Assembly (NCBI RefSeq): GCF_051020765.1
Contig: NC_134946.1
Location: 3,337,239-3,401,238 of the forward strand
Direction of reading: 5' to 3'
Length of the DNA stretch: 64,000 bases
Origin: Lasioglossum baleicum
Taxonomy: Eukaryota > Arthropoda > Insecta > Hymenoptera > Halictidae
The notes below the pieces were generated by a model, which did no database searches, was not told where the DNA came from, and was given only the letters and a program-made list of their open reading frames with translations. Below are positions 24,401 to 35,851 of this stretch, piece after piece. Position 1 is the first letter of the stretch. The number at the start of each line of letters is the position of its first letter. The translations under genes were made by a program, and so were the position numbers.

Positions 24401-27400
24401 GATGTTCATGCCCTCCGTGAGGATACCGATCACGTTGTTCAAAGACCTCTTCGACACTTTCTCGCGCCTAGTTCCCCAAGACTTTCTGGGTCGACCGACT
24501 TTCAATTTCTGAACACCGACCACCGTTTCCAGAGAATTCTCCTTGCCGCTGTCAATGGAGCTGCCTGTCTCCAGCTGCAGATGGTTCACGCTCAAATTTA
24601 CATTTTCCGCCTCAACTTTCTCAGCTTCCGGTGGATCGACTTTAACCAGGCTCCCCGGATTCTCTTGTTTATCCTTCGAATCCTTATCCTTCTGCGACGA
24701 GGATGTGACTGCTGCATTGCTGTCACTGCTTTCGTCTTTGTCCAAGGTCTCCGGTTCGGTGACACTTTTGTCTACGTCGTTCTTCGACACCTCGGGGATC
24801 TTCTTCTCAACGACGTCGTTGCTGGATTTGATCCTCCCTCGCCTCTTGCCGAGTGAGGTTGTCTTCTTCAGGGACATGTCGTTCGACTCCACAGGGGTCT
24901 CCTTGGTTTGCTGTTGGTCCCCGTCGGTGGTGTTCATCAGGGAACCTCTGGTCTGCCTCTTGTTGCTGGTATTTTCATTATCAGCTTCCGGAGACTCGAC
25001 TTCCTTTGCTGGCTCCTCGGAGACACTGATCGCTGATTTAAGCTCATTAGGTAGACCACTGCTGTTCCTCCTTCCTCTAACAGCTGCCTTCACTTCATTT
25101 AACGTTGTCACAATTTTGCTCGCCTCCGCCAGCTCCAACTGGTCACTCTTGCTCGCCATCTTCTCTTGCTTCTTCTCGGTCTTCCTCAACGATTTTCTTC
25201 TGAACTCCGACTTCTCCTTCTTCCCAGACCCCTCTGAAACGCTTTCTTCCTCAAAGACAGACTTCTCCGGCTCCGAATCCCTCTGAAACTTGCTCTTACC
25301 TTCGCCCTTCGTCTTCGAAGCTTGCCTCAAGCAACGCTTGGAACCACCGATTCTAGACGTCAACACCAGCTTCGTCAACAGGTCCTCTTTATTGCTAGAT
25401 CCTATCAGCTTCTTCACCTCGAACGGCACGTTCTGAATCTTTATCTCGGGGTCGACCATGTCAAACTTTGCTTTATAATTGCTCCTGGTCTCGAGCGTTT
25501 TCTGCTTCGGCTCCTTCTTCGGGATCGTCTCCTCTGCAGTAGTCTTCGCTGTCTTTTTCTCTTCAGCGTTCGCGATCCTACCCGGCGCGCTCTTCCTCTT
25601 CATCTTCTCCTTCACGACCTTTGGCTTCTCTTTCACAGAATCATCCTTGACGTTCTCCAGGTTCTTCTCTAAATTTTTCGCGTCGCCTTTCTGCCTCCTT
25701 GTCTTAGCCTGCTTCACGTCCTTCTCCTCCTCAGTTGATTCACTCGCGGCATCTTTCTTCTCCTCTACCTCCTCGTCCTTTTTGGAAATCTCTTTATCGT
25801 CCAAGGTCTTACCAGCCAGATTCTTGCCTCGCAACACCTTCTCCGTGCCCGACGGAGTAACCGGTGATAAAATCGGCAGGTCGTTCACCGAAATTTGCGC
25901 GTCCTCTTCGTTACCGGAAGTCATCTGCACTGCAGGCTCCAGCGTCGGCATCTTATCGCTGTCCGAAGACAATCTGGTGATCCTCTTCGGCAGCTGGTCG
26001 CCGGTCTTGCTTTTGTACACTCCTCTCAGCTTGGACCTGGTGATGGTCTCTGGACTAGCTTCGTTGCTCTTACCTTTAGCCCCCTGGCGACCCGGAGGCT
26101 TCGCCTCCTGAGGCAATTTCTCAAAACTTTTGTTTGGATTCCGGGCGAACTTCCCATCCTGGCTTCGGAGCTGCGACTTCGCCTTGATGGAGGCGTTCAA
26201 AGAGGCCACTGGGTCCACTGGCCTCTTCTTTTTAGGGGTTGTCTGGATGGACAGCTTGTTCTTCGTTGGGGGACTGGAGGATTTCGACTCTGAAGAACTG
26301 GTCTCTGTTTCTGAGTCTCTGTCGCTGCTTTTAGATACAAGCTTGATACCCTTCGGAATCTTCGCCGGTTCATTTACGGTGTCCACTCTCCCCTCGGGAG
26401 AGTTCTTCGTCATCTTGTACTTGGTCTTGAAGTTACCTGGCTTCTTTGCTTGCTCCAGGATCTTGGCTCCCTGCTTGATCTTTATGTTCCTCTTCTTATT
26501 CAGAATTCTAGGACCTCTCACGATCTTCGCTCTGGTGCCTGGTTCCGGTATAGATTCCCTTTTCGCCTCGTCTTCCTTCTTCTCTTTGGCATCCTTCTCG
26601 ACGTTCGCTTTTGCTACCTCGGCCTTCTCCTCGGGCTTTTTCTCCTCCGTGTGGTTGCAGTTCCTCACCACGCTCTCGATCACCGCCGATATGTTGTCGA
26701 TTCGGCACCGGTTCCGCTGGATCGATTTCGCGTTCTTCAGCAGCTTGTTCTTCAGGACCGCTTTGTTGCGGGACATTCGCGACGCGGTGGAATTGTCGCC
26801 GACCATTCGAGGTCTCGACCTCGTTTGTACCTGTACAGATAGGTAAAGCCTTCGTGGTACTGTGTCAGCTAAATGGGGGCTTGAGAATGATCGGAGGCTC
26901 GCTGACATGGCATTAGCAACCTTGAGAATCTTTTCTACGCGTGGTTATGGGGCCTAGCTAGGGTCTTTAGATGATCTTGTAAATTGCATGGTCGCTTCAG
27001 CAATTTATACGAACGTTGTGCAACCTACTCGAATGCTTTTAGTAAAATAACTTCCGATACGAACGATAGATTCTACCTAGCTGCATCGGAAGTTATTTAT
27101 GAATGGACCTAATAGGTTGGACTATTTAGAACAGGTCATTCGATTTCATTATGATCTGCTGTTATTAATTGTTTCGTAATGATTGAAAAATGAACTTTGT
27201 TTTGAAAATGGACTCGAGATGACACTGACAAATTACTAAACGAGTCCCGACGTAAAGGATTCCACCAGTGGATAATTGTTCCAGTAGTCAATCATTTGCG
27301 ACGGGACAAAAATTCATCTAGAGCGTTGTTATTGTGAATGAACTCCTCGAACGTTTTATATGGAGACATAAAGCTACACATTATAAGCGAGGAAACAGAC

Positions 27401-30400
27401 TGGTCGCTGTGCTCATTAAAGGTCGATGAAAGTTAGTACGATTTACAGGGAAATTTTCTTGAAAAAAGTTCAGCCCAACTCCAAAACAATGTCCCAAAAA
27501 CAATCAGTTAACAGTAGGAACTCTCCGAGGCCGACAAAGGCAGCTAATGTACTCTCTCAGCAAGGATGATGAAGGAGGGAGGGTAGTCAGCAAGTGACCA
27601 GGAAGTGAAAAAATCATCCTCTGCCCGTACGACCACGAGACACGTCCTGTGTGACTGTGCGAGAGCAACACACCGGCGTGTCGTGTCTCCCCCCGTGTCA
27701 TGCTTGTATATGTGCACGTATAGACGTCCGTGTTGGGTAATCAATACTCCACTTATATCCGTGTCGTCCAGCCGGAGCCGGTCCCGCGTTATTGCCTTAT
27801 CATTATCGAGTTTCATCTTTTTCGTGCGCGAGAGCACGGATTCGGGTCATCGGTTAGCTGCGGCTCGTTTACCTAATTTCGAGAGCCAGATACAACACGT
27901 CGCCCTGGTCGGTAAACTTTCGGCTCGGGGAAACCCCGTCGCTCATTTCCTCACCGATTTTCTTGGCATTCGATGAAAGCTTCCGCCGACCACTTCACCG
28001 GCTTGATAGCCTGCCGCTGAACACTGGATCGTGTTCCCCGTCTATTACTTTCCTTCTAGCGAAAGCCCCCCGTGCTTCACTTAAAGGGAAAACCACCCCT
28101 TAGTGGTTCAGGAAAGAATTTGTTTCTATCTAATTTTCTCGGAGCAATTCTCCTAGAATTTTCAGCACAGAACATTCTGCCAATGCAATTTTTAAAGTAC
28201 ATTATGCGGATTTTGCTTTTATCTCATTTTCTCTTCAAGCTTTAAGTATATCGTTGCCAATGCGATTCTCAAACGTTTATGCGTCCAGAGTTCAGAGGGT
28301 GGAGGAAATATTGGACGCATTATATTTCAATTGTATCATTGTTTGGAAATATTTAGAGTTGAGTTTGTTTGGTACGAATAGATTTTTCTGCCTCGAACTG
28401 TTGTCGTTTTCAGACTTTTGGGAACTCGTTTTGAACAGTTTAACGACATTTAAACGAAGTTTAGAAGGAAGCTTGTATTAGGTAGAGACAGTAGAGTTGT
28501 TTATAGAAATTATAACTTACATTACGGAGTCTACCCTGTGTTCTTAGTGCACTGTCCTGCATCACTTTCCGCGTGGCTCTTTTGGGGGGTAAGTTTGCCA
28601 ACATTTTCTGGATACTTTCACCTACAAATAAAGTGACATACGACCACGAATTATTAAAGTAGAAGTCAAGACTATTTGCGGATGTATGGCTTACACGGAT
28701 ACAAATTTTTATAAACTACATTTTACGTAAAGTGGAGTTGAATGTAAATGTATTTTATTTAGTTCTGGCTATATCTCTAAATCATTTTTACTATTTACTA
28801 TTTATAAATTTATCCAGATTCTTTTCATTTTATTGTCTTTAGAAAATTCATTCGCGCGAAGCTGGCACCCCTTTTCAACTTTTGAGAAATAACTTCCAAG
28901 CAAGGCAACGCTTTCATAATAAAAGGATCAAGTAATTTAGAATGACTGGGGGTGATCCGAAGTAACGACCGTCATTCAAAAGTCACGTAAAACGTATGTC
29001 ATACATTATGCACGGTCATAATGCCCGTTCCGTTCTGCTGAATTTTTAATTGCTCGAGGGCAACTGTTGCATTACATGAAATAGCCCTGTTGCATTGTCT
29101 TAATGGGGCCGCGTCTCTTCTAAATTCTTTTAACTAATCGCAATGAAAAGTGAACATTAATCCAGACATGATCAATAGATTTACACGCCTGAGCCAGTGT
29201 CGATGAAATTATTGCGTGGCTGATGTAAACTTGTCGGATAAGTGATTCGACTAAATGAAACAAAGTTTTAATTAGTGCGGTAATTAAACGCTCTTCTGAA
29301 CCGGCGCAACAAATTCCACAGTCTCGAATATTCATATTTACATTTGCTTTTTTATGAACCCCCTCAGTGCGCCTGTGCGTGTAATTTCCCTTGAAACGTG
29401 ACGCCGCACCGGAAATTTAATCTTACAATTAATTGGAGCCGGCCATTTTTCATTGAAAAAGAAACCTTCATATCGTATTTTAAAATTGCGAAAGTAAGCT
29501 GCAATAATTTCATCTCGAATGGTTTGGCTAATTAATTATCTCGAATTACATTTAATGGAATTTTTCACGTTTCCAGTATAAAAATGGACTTTACGAAATT
29601 GTTGTTCGATTTAATATATTAAAGTGAACAGCTTCTTTATTCTGCCCTTGCAATGGTTACTATTGGCTTTTAAATTATCCCGCGTTGAGAAAAGAACTGG
29701 AAGACATTTTCGTCAACCTCATAACATAAATAGTCACTGCAGCAACAGTGTTCTAATTATTTCATGTTCACATGGACATTTTCAGATATTCTACCGTGCT
29801 CATTTAAACGGAAAAATCTCCACAGTTCAAAATCCTTGTACATCAAGAAACGACTGACTAGAATATTATTTTCCCGATTTAATAATGTTATAGATAATAT
29901 TTTAGACATACATTTTAGGGAATAGGACTTACGGTCACTAGGTCTGACTCTAGGACCAGTCGGTTGTTTCTCCTTGGGTGTTGTCACCCTCGGTGTTTGC
30001 GAGTTCTGTATGTTCCTCTTCATCCCTCTTTGTCTTCTCCTTCTGCTGCGGCTGCCGAAGGGCCTCCACTTGCACTTTTTCTTCCCATTGCCGAAAAGCC
30101 CTAGCAACCATGCCTGGTCTCCTCCGCACTCTAGCATGTGCCTGTGCAATTCCGGTAGGGTGTTGCAGTTCCTGGAGCATTTGGTGCACACCTTCTCGAT
30201 CAGGATGGCTGCTTTTGCTTTTGCAGTGGGCACATCTTTCCCTGGCAGGAACAGGTGCTTGTACAGCTCTCTTTGGTCACCGGAGAACTCGAAGTGGGAG
30301 CACCAAACGTTTGGATGGGACAAGGCTTTGTGCTCCTCCATCTCCCTCAAGGTGACCTGCAATCATCCAGCGAACACTCCAATCAATCACTGTGAATTGT

Positions 30401-33400
30401 GCAACATATCTGAAATAAAGTTTCATAGCTCTAGTAATTTTTCTTTTTTAATTTATATACATATTTAGCTCCACAATAGTCTGGTAAAACACTACAGTGA
30501 CTTTTCGAATTTCCGGGAATCATTCCTTGTGAGACAGCGATCGATAAATCATATGTCAAGAGACTAGTTTCCGAAGGAAATTAATTACTCCGACCTATAC
30601 AATCACACTTATTACATTTGAACACGGAAACGATGTTAACAGAGAGCAGCGATCGATCGATATTCGTTTGATGCCAACTAATTGTCAATCAATAATGGAA
30701 GACGCCCGTTCACTGGTCCTGATATCGATCGATAGTTGTCAATCAAGTAGTTGATTAATTAACTAATCACTCGATAATGCCAACGAAGACTGTGAATAGA
30801 AGCGTTCGTGAAGAGATCAATCTTAAACGAATCTTCCCATCATATTCATTTTCTGAGCTATTCGGTCATTTTCGTTGAAAGAGTCTTGAAAAGTTCTTGC
30901 CGATTATACTTTTGAATCAAAGTAACATTCAAACTTTTCATCTGAAAGCGAAGGCTACATAAATTTGAATAAAACGTCAATCTATTAACTGTGGAAATTA
31001 ATTCAGTAATCTTCCATTGAAGGAATTGCAAGACCATTTTAAATTCAAACATCCACCCGCCGTTTCGGTCAGTTTGAGTACCAACTTCAATACTTACGAA
31101 GAACTTTATGAAGTGAATGTACCAAATCTAAAAAAGAACATTACTGAACTCATGGACGTTCAGAAACCATCATTTCCACTGTATCAATTACAGAAACATT
31201 TAAAATTTAAATATCTTCCTACCCTTCTGGAATTAGTACCAACTTTTGCGAAGTATCAACCGCTTATAAAAAGAAAACTTCTCAACACTTTTCTCAAAAT
31301 GATCACACTGGTTCAATTTATCAACTCCAGACTTTCTTATGGTGAGCACAGAGAGATGTCATTAATGTTCGTTTCTGCACATGTTTTCTTGTATTTTAAA
31401 AACGCGAATATACCATAAATGCATAAAGACCCGCAGTCTGGTAACGAATATAAAATTAAATTGTGAGAATGTCAAGGTAACTCACATGTTTGGAAGCGCA
31501 AGCACCACAGATGTAGATCCTGGGCCTGGACCACTCCCCAGTTAGCTCCGCGTAGACGACCTCCTGCTTCTTGGCCGCCTCGCTGGAGGTCCTTTCGTCC
31601 CACTTCCTTAATCTAAGGAAGTTGCCAAACTCAGGAGAAAACTCAGTGCTTGGTGAAGATTTCGTCTCGCAGACCTCCAAGTCCTTCGACTTGGCGATCT
31701 CGCAATGTGACGTCTGTTCTTCAGCGTTCTTCCTGTCCCCTTGTAGCTCCTGAGACTCTTCCGACTCTCTGGCGGTGAGACTCTCGTCCTGAGTGATATC
31801 GGTGACTTCTAGAAGCGGGACCTGGCGTAACCTGTTCAGTGTGATCCGCTCCTTCAGCAACTGCTGCTTCTTCCTGAGGGTCAGCTGCGTGGAGATATCG
31901 AACTTGCTGAGGTCCTTAATCGAGCAGGTCCATTGCTCCTTGCCGTCGTACTTCCTCGGGAAGTTGTACTTTTCAAAGGACACCCGTCTAGGATGGGACC
32001 TGTTGCTCTTGCCAGGCTTCTGAGCATATTCACTGGAATTCTCGTAGTCCTCGTTGCTGTACTCTTTGGAGTACACCGGGGTCGCAGCAGTCAACGAGAT
32101 GTCTATGGGAAGTTGGATCTGGTTAATGCTGTGCTCGTAAAAGGTCTGCTGCTGCTGCTGCTGCTGGGGTTTCGTGTCTACTATAGAGGACGTTGGCGTG
32201 GCCATCGACGACGAGGAGCTTTGCAGCTTGCCGTCCAAATGGTGAAGAAGGTTCTCCCTGATGTTGCAGCTGACGCTGCTGTAGAAGGAACTGTCGAACT
32301 CTGGACTGCCTGGGTTGCTGAAGATGTCCTTCGTCGGGACTATCGGCTTCAGCAGGATGGACTCTGTTCGGTGCTCGTGGCCAGGCTCCTCTGGTCTGAG
32401 CTCTTTGGGGCTTAGGGACTCCGGCTTGTCCCTGGTGCTCTGGGTAACCAGCTCCTTGATGGGGGCGGGCTCCTTCATTTTTTCCTGAGGAGAAACGCAA
32501 GAAATACAGTCACTTTTAAAATGAAATTTGTATTCAATCGACTCTAATATACAGGTACAGGCATTGACATAAGGAGGGAACTATATACATGAAATAAAAG
32601 GAGGGAACTCACCTGAGTCTGAAGGTTCCTGTCCACGTTCCCCCCATGGTTCTCGCTGATGTGGCACACCAGAGTTTCCCTGTTGGGGTACCTCGTGGAA
32701 CATTGAACACAGGCATGGTATTTATCCCCATGGTTACCCACCATGTGCTGAAAAAGTCCCTCCAGACTCTCAGCACACTTGTCGGAGCAGTACTGGCAGT
32801 TCTGCGAGGGTCTCCTCGAGTTTCTTTCCGACCTCCTGCCTCCGCCCTGCTGGTGGACCCTCTCAGTGTGTCTTTGCCTCAGAGATATGGAAAGAAACTT
32901 TCGGTCGCAGTAAAGACAGAGGTGTCTGACAGTGGGCGATGGAGGTTTGAAAGAAAACTTGGTTCCCTGAGAAGAAGAAGACGATGAAGAAGGTGATGGT
33001 GGCAACTGAGGACCTGCCGAGTCACTCGTCTGGCAATTCTGGAGCACAGAGGCTACTTTGTCTAGAGGCAAACTACAGTGAAGGCTCGTCATGACGAGAT
33101 CCGGGTTCCTCGAGCTTCTGGACTCCTCGGAACTATTCTCCGGCTTCTTGTCCTCCTTCTCCTGACAGTTCTCGTCGATCAATTGATTGATGCCGCTCAG
33201 AAGATCGTTCAGGAGGTCCCTACAAACGTTCCTGAGCTCCACGTTCTCCGAGACGAATTCCCTAGGGTCCTCCTTGACAGATTCCGTGCTGGTCTTCTCA
33301 TCCACCTGATGATCGCTTAACCTCTCCATGATGATCGTCCCCAGCGAACGGTTCTGCTTCTTCTCCTCTTCTTGGACCTCGTTCTTCGCAGCCTCCGAGG

Positions 33401-34243
33401 CCTCAGACTTTGCTTCTTTGGAAGAACACTTACTGTCTTTACACGCATCCTCCTCGTCGACGTTACCTGCATTACACGACACAATTCCTTCCTCCGTCTC
33501 ACTAGGTTTAACCTCTACAGAATCCTCCAATTGTTGGGGGCCTTCGTCTTTATCATTCGACTTCTGATACTCCAGACAGGGCTCTTTACCAGCATTGCCT
33601 CCTACAACGTTCTCAGACGCCTCAGACTGCTCCAACAGCAAAACAGCAGTCTCCGTTCTGCTCTCGTTTGGCTTCGAAGGCTCGAACTTGGCTCCGGGAC
33701 CCTTCGAGTCCTCGTCCTCGTGATCCTCGGCCAATTTCTCCTGCTCTACGTCTTTGTCCACTTCCTTCTTCTGCCCCACGTCATTCTCCTCTTCGTCTTT
33801 GATCACGCCGTTCAGCACCGTCATCACATACTTCTCCAGCGTCTCGAGGTTCCTCTCCACGCTGTTCCGGTCGTCCTCCTCTTTTCTAGCCGTGTCCCCG
33901 TTCCGCGTGTCGGGGACCTTTTTCCTGAGATTGTTGATCACGTTGCTCAGCCTGCTACGCTTGTCCTGGGCCGTTTGAGCCGATCTGTAGGTGTGACCGT
34001 GCTTCTCCTGCTGCTGTTGACGGTCGCCGTTCGCGCTCGCTGGATGGCTCACGCCAAGGTCGTCGAGATTATGCGTGGAAGCGACCATTCTGGCATCGAC
34101 GCCCGACGGGGACGACGCTGTCGTCGTCGCGGCCGTGCTCGGCGTCGCCGCCGTCGTCGCCGACGGGGAGAACTTCGCCCCGTGGAACACCTCGGCTGCT
34201 TCGCTGCTCGTCTTGCTGCCAGCCACGTCTGCAGAGGCAGCTT
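12605..34243 (-). CDS. Giant zinc-finger, low-complexity nuclear protein (5'-incomplete, 7 exons)
   Basis: Seven exons join in consistent phase: 34243-32613, 32484-31486, 30356-29933, 28621-28521, 26830-17543, 16134-15611 and 15455-12605 (stop). They give 5,271 residues plus whatever an upstream exon adds. Approximate residues from the first base seen: C2H2-like fingers near 440, 476 and 508; a finger at 869 split across an exon junction; a C2HC-type finger near 932; and a C2H2 finger near 2914. The rest is Lys/Glu/Ser-rich low complexity with many basic nuclear-localisation-like clusters, and the C-terminus contains YYWSSSSDEEE. A chromatin or transcription role is plausible from composition and fingers, but I do not recognise the family and assign no function. 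The first exon begins with two bases of a codon after TTTTCAG, so a coding exon lies further upstream and was not found. Confidence 0.85.
15611..16134 (-). CDS. Giant gene, penultimate exon
   Basis: This 524-base exon begins LLGEEMYSARERG after a GGTTTCAG acceptor and ends in NNGKHDH plus two bases at a GTAAGTAA donor. It is Ser/Asn-rich. The helix-prone segment EHNNKLRDKIQQRMRESESL may form a short coiled coil. The two leftover bases and the first base of the last exon make an Asn codon, which confirms the join. Confidence 0.88.
16135..17542. other. Giant-gene intron between 9.3-kb exon and penultimate exon
   Basis: Bounded by GTGAGT at 17542 and TTTCAG at 16135 on the minus strand. I see no additional exon, repeat or structured element in these 1.4 kb. 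Confidence 0.7.
17543..26830 (-). CDS. Giant gene, 9.3-kb single exon
   Basis: The open frame of 3,096 codons has no intron. Its acceptor is CTGTACAG and its donor GTGAGT, both phase 0. The product is almost entirely charged low complexity, with long Lys/Glu/Ser stretches and many KKRK, RRSLR and SKRKS basic clusters. A short tandem repeat of Val-Glu-Ala/Pro and Gln-Pro units lies at about 21430-21560. One clear C2H2 finger (FFCDVCATSFTRKSSLKKHN...SH) lies at about 21167-21244, preceded by a compact non-repetitive stretch (NFVVVHKKTGEILIVEKRKK) that may be the best-conserved part. The open frame extends 26 codons beyond the acceptor to an ATG at 26908, which would allow a shorter isoform from an internal start. 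Confidence 0.92.
21430..21560 (-). repeat. In-frame short tandem repeat in the 9.3-kb exon
   Basis: Repeats built on ttctacaggttgcacagctt and related units (about 30 bases) encode Val-Glu-Ala-Ala-Glu-Ala-Val-Gln-Pro-type repeats, then Val-Glu-Pro repeats. Copies are nearly identical at DNA level, so length polymorphism is expected. Confidence 0.9.
26831..28520. other. Giant-gene intron, with a GC-richer patch
   Basis: An intron by splice sites. The segment at about 27600-28080 is more GC- and CpG-rich than neighbouring introns and could hold an internal promoter, but no start site could be shown. Otherwise nothing was recognised. Confidence 0.5.
28521..28621 (-). CDS. Giant gene, 101-bp linking exon
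   Basis: No open reading frame of notable size marks this exon. It was found because the neighbours are in incompatible phases (1 and 0) and need a linker of length 2 modulo 3. It lies between TTTGTAG and GTAAGT, reads ESIQKMLANLPPKRATRKVM and then QDSALRTQGRLRN, and restores phase exactly. The sequence is basic and shares the composition of the flanking exons. Phase, both splice sites and composition all agree. Confidence 0.82.
28622..29932. other. Giant-gene intron
   Basis: AT-rich intron between the zinc-finger exon and the 101-bp exon. No exon or repeat recognised. Confidence 0.6.
29933..30356 (-). CDS. Giant gene, zinc-finger exon
   Basis: The exon encodes about 141 residues. It starts with the histidine half of the finger begun upstream. 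It continues with KVCTKCSRN...LHRHMLEC, a second Cys/His unit, then a strongly basic stretch rich in Arg and Lys. The acceptor is a TTGCAG-type site and the donor is GTAAGT. It ends with one base of an Arg or related codon (phase 1), which the short exon at 28621 completes. Confidence 0.87.
30357..31485. other. Giant-gene intron with a fragment of the TAGACTGCGG MITE
   Basis: Contains a degenerate duplication (about 31017-31095 and 31190-31270, sharing the pattern ttacagaaacatttaaaattt). A single MITE-like end (ataaatgcataaagacccgcagtct) lies at about 31412-31440. A 133-codon plus-strand open frame across it is antisense to the gene and is not supported as a gene. Confidence 0.5.
31486..32484 (-). 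CDS. Giant gene, exon with polyglutamine and half a zinc finger
   Basis: This 999-base exon is phase 0 at both ends. It contains a CAG/CTG run (about 32149-32169) encoding a polyglutamine tract and several Ser/Pro-rich segments. It ends in ICGACASKH at a GTGAGT donor. The cysteine pair pairs with histidines supplied by the next exon (VTLREMEEHKALSH), so the intron interrupts a C2H2 finger. That junction independently supports joining the two exons. Confidence 0.88.
32149..32169 (-). repeat. CAG triplet run encoding polyglutamine
   Basis: Plus-strand ctg triplets read as consecutive Gln codons on the coding strand of the second visible exon of the giant gene. Confidence 0.93.
32613..34243 (-). 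CDS. Giant gene, first visible exon (three C2H2-type fingers)
   Basis: This exon encodes 543 residues. The N-terminal part is Ala/Thr/Ser-rich and the middle is Glu/Lys-rich and probably disordered. Near the end are three zinc-finger-like units: CLYC...HTERVH, CQYC...HMVGNH and CVQC...HISENH, all with C2H2 spacing. A GTGAGT donor follows the codon for Gln. The acceptor TTTTCAG has a T-rich tract and leaves a two-base partial codon, implying an upstream coding exon. The first in-frame Met inside the exon (MVASTHNLDDLG) is an alternative start if the upstream exon is non-coding. Confidence 0.85.
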
Positions 34244-34968
34244 CTGAAAATGGACAACAATTATCAACTGGAATAAACAAGTTTTTATCAGAATATTTTT
34301 CTCAAGTTAACCCTTGTGTAGCTAACCGGGTACCCGGGCACCCATTTACTGTATTTCTTTCAACAATTTGTTAATGTTCCTCTAGAAAATATTACACAAT
34401 TTCTCTGGATGTTCATTCTTTACTCGCTAATATGTAAAAAAAAAAGAAACATGTTAAATATAGAACTGCAGAAGTGTATGTATAGTGCCAATGCCTTCGT
34501 TAAAAAAAGTAAGTGTTGATTTCTTTGGACGATTAGCTTTCTGACAAAGGATCGAGCACCGTTCTGGAATGGAAACGAAGGTTTTTTCCTTCCTCGAGGA
34601 GCTTCCTGTGCAAGGATTTAATTTACCGCGGCCGGGGGTGCAATGGCGGATCCTTCACGAGCTTTTTCGTACCAGCTGAATGTCAGTTGCCGACCGTAAA
34701 ACGACTTAATCGGCTTACGGACTGGCTTTAATAACTTCTACACAGGATATTAAACGGGAATCGGCGAACTTGTACGCGCCGGTGTTATTGCGAGAATTGT
34801 TTGGCTTCGCGTAAATCTGTTTTTCCTTCGAATAAACAAGATTCTGAAGTCAGCAATTTTAAGTTTCTGGAATCTTATCCGGCTACGATTGAGTAGTACG
34901 AACCAACTGGCGCTGTTGCCGAATTGCCATTATCAATTGCAACTTCAATTCATGATCATGAAGCAGCC
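34244..34968. other. Sequence upstream of first visible giant-gene exon
   Basis: By the acceptor at 34244 this is intron. No exon with a donor of the required phase was found here. No repeat recognised. Confidence 0.5.
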
Positions 34969-34972
34969 TTAA

Positions 34973-35847
34973 GGGGATAGTATAGGCTCTATTTGTAACT
35001 AGAAAATTACTAGAATTTTACTAGAAAAATGGCTCGAAACATGGGTTTGCGCGCTGTCGGTTTTCGTCCTTATTTGAGCTAATTGTGGGCTGGATGAGGG
35101 CTCATTCGAAAGAGGAAGGTTAAACACACTGCGCCCTGGTTACGAGGTTAACGAGATTATGTTTATAACTAATAATATGAGGGCCCAAAGTAGAGAAAAA
35201 ATCTAGAGAAAAAACTAGCACATTTCAATGCATTTTTCTGTCTCCAAAAGACTTTATGACTTATGAGATGACCAGGGCGCAGCGCGTTGAACCTTCCTCT
35301 TTAGAATGAGCCCTCACACAGCCCAAACTTTGCTCAAATAAGGACAAAAACCGACAGCGCGCAGACCCACTTTTTCGATCGAAAATCTGGTAGTAAATAG
35401 CAAATATCTAGCAAATAACTAGAATCTTACTAGAAAAATGGGTCGAAACATGGATCTGCGCCCAGACGTTGATTGACCCTATTAGAACAAATTGTGGGCT
35501 GTGTGAGGGCTCATTCGAAAGAGGAAGGTTCAACGCAGCGCGCCTTTCTCATCTCATAAGCCAAAAAAGTCTATTAGAGACAGAAAATGCATTGAAATCT
35601 GCGGGATTTTTTCCTAGATTTTTTCTCGACTTTGGGCCATCATATTATTAGATATAAACATAATCTCGTTAACCTCGTGAGAAAAGCGCGCTGCGTCTAA
35701 CCTTCCTCTTTCGAATGAGCCCTCACACAGCCCACAATTTGTTCTAATAAGGTCAATCAACGTCTGGAGGCAAACCCATATTTTCGACCCAAAATCTAGT
35801 AAGATTCTAGTTCCTTTCTAGTTACAAATCGAGGGTAGACTACCCCC
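34973..35847. mobile_element. TTAA-flanked fold-back element 1 (piggyBac-like)
   Basis: Flanked by TTAA at 34969-34972 and 35848-35851. The ends are inverted: ggggatagtata...tttgtaactag and ctagttacaaatcgagggtagactaccccc. The interior contains repeated inverted blocks (gggctcattcgaaagaggaaggtt and aaccttcctcttt.gaatgagccctc), each twice. Non-coding and complex, probably built by nested copies. Confidence 0.75.
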
Positions 35848-35851
35848 TTAA

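Noticed and set aside
24543..25286. Long plus-strand open frames (up to 247 codons) opposite the 9.3-kb exon and opposite 12605-15455
   Set aside because: They are antisense reflections of Lys/Glu/Ser-rich coding sequence, giving Leu/Phe/Ser-rich products with no domain. No splice or start evidence.
27504..27837. Minus-strand frames of 65-97 codons in the intron before the 9.3-kb exon
   Set aside because: No compatible splice sites in phase with neighbours and no recognisable domain.
31017..31418. Plus-strand 133-codon frame as an annotated gene
   Set aside because: Intronic and antisense with no start context or homologue recognised. Kept only as a finding because of its internal duplication.
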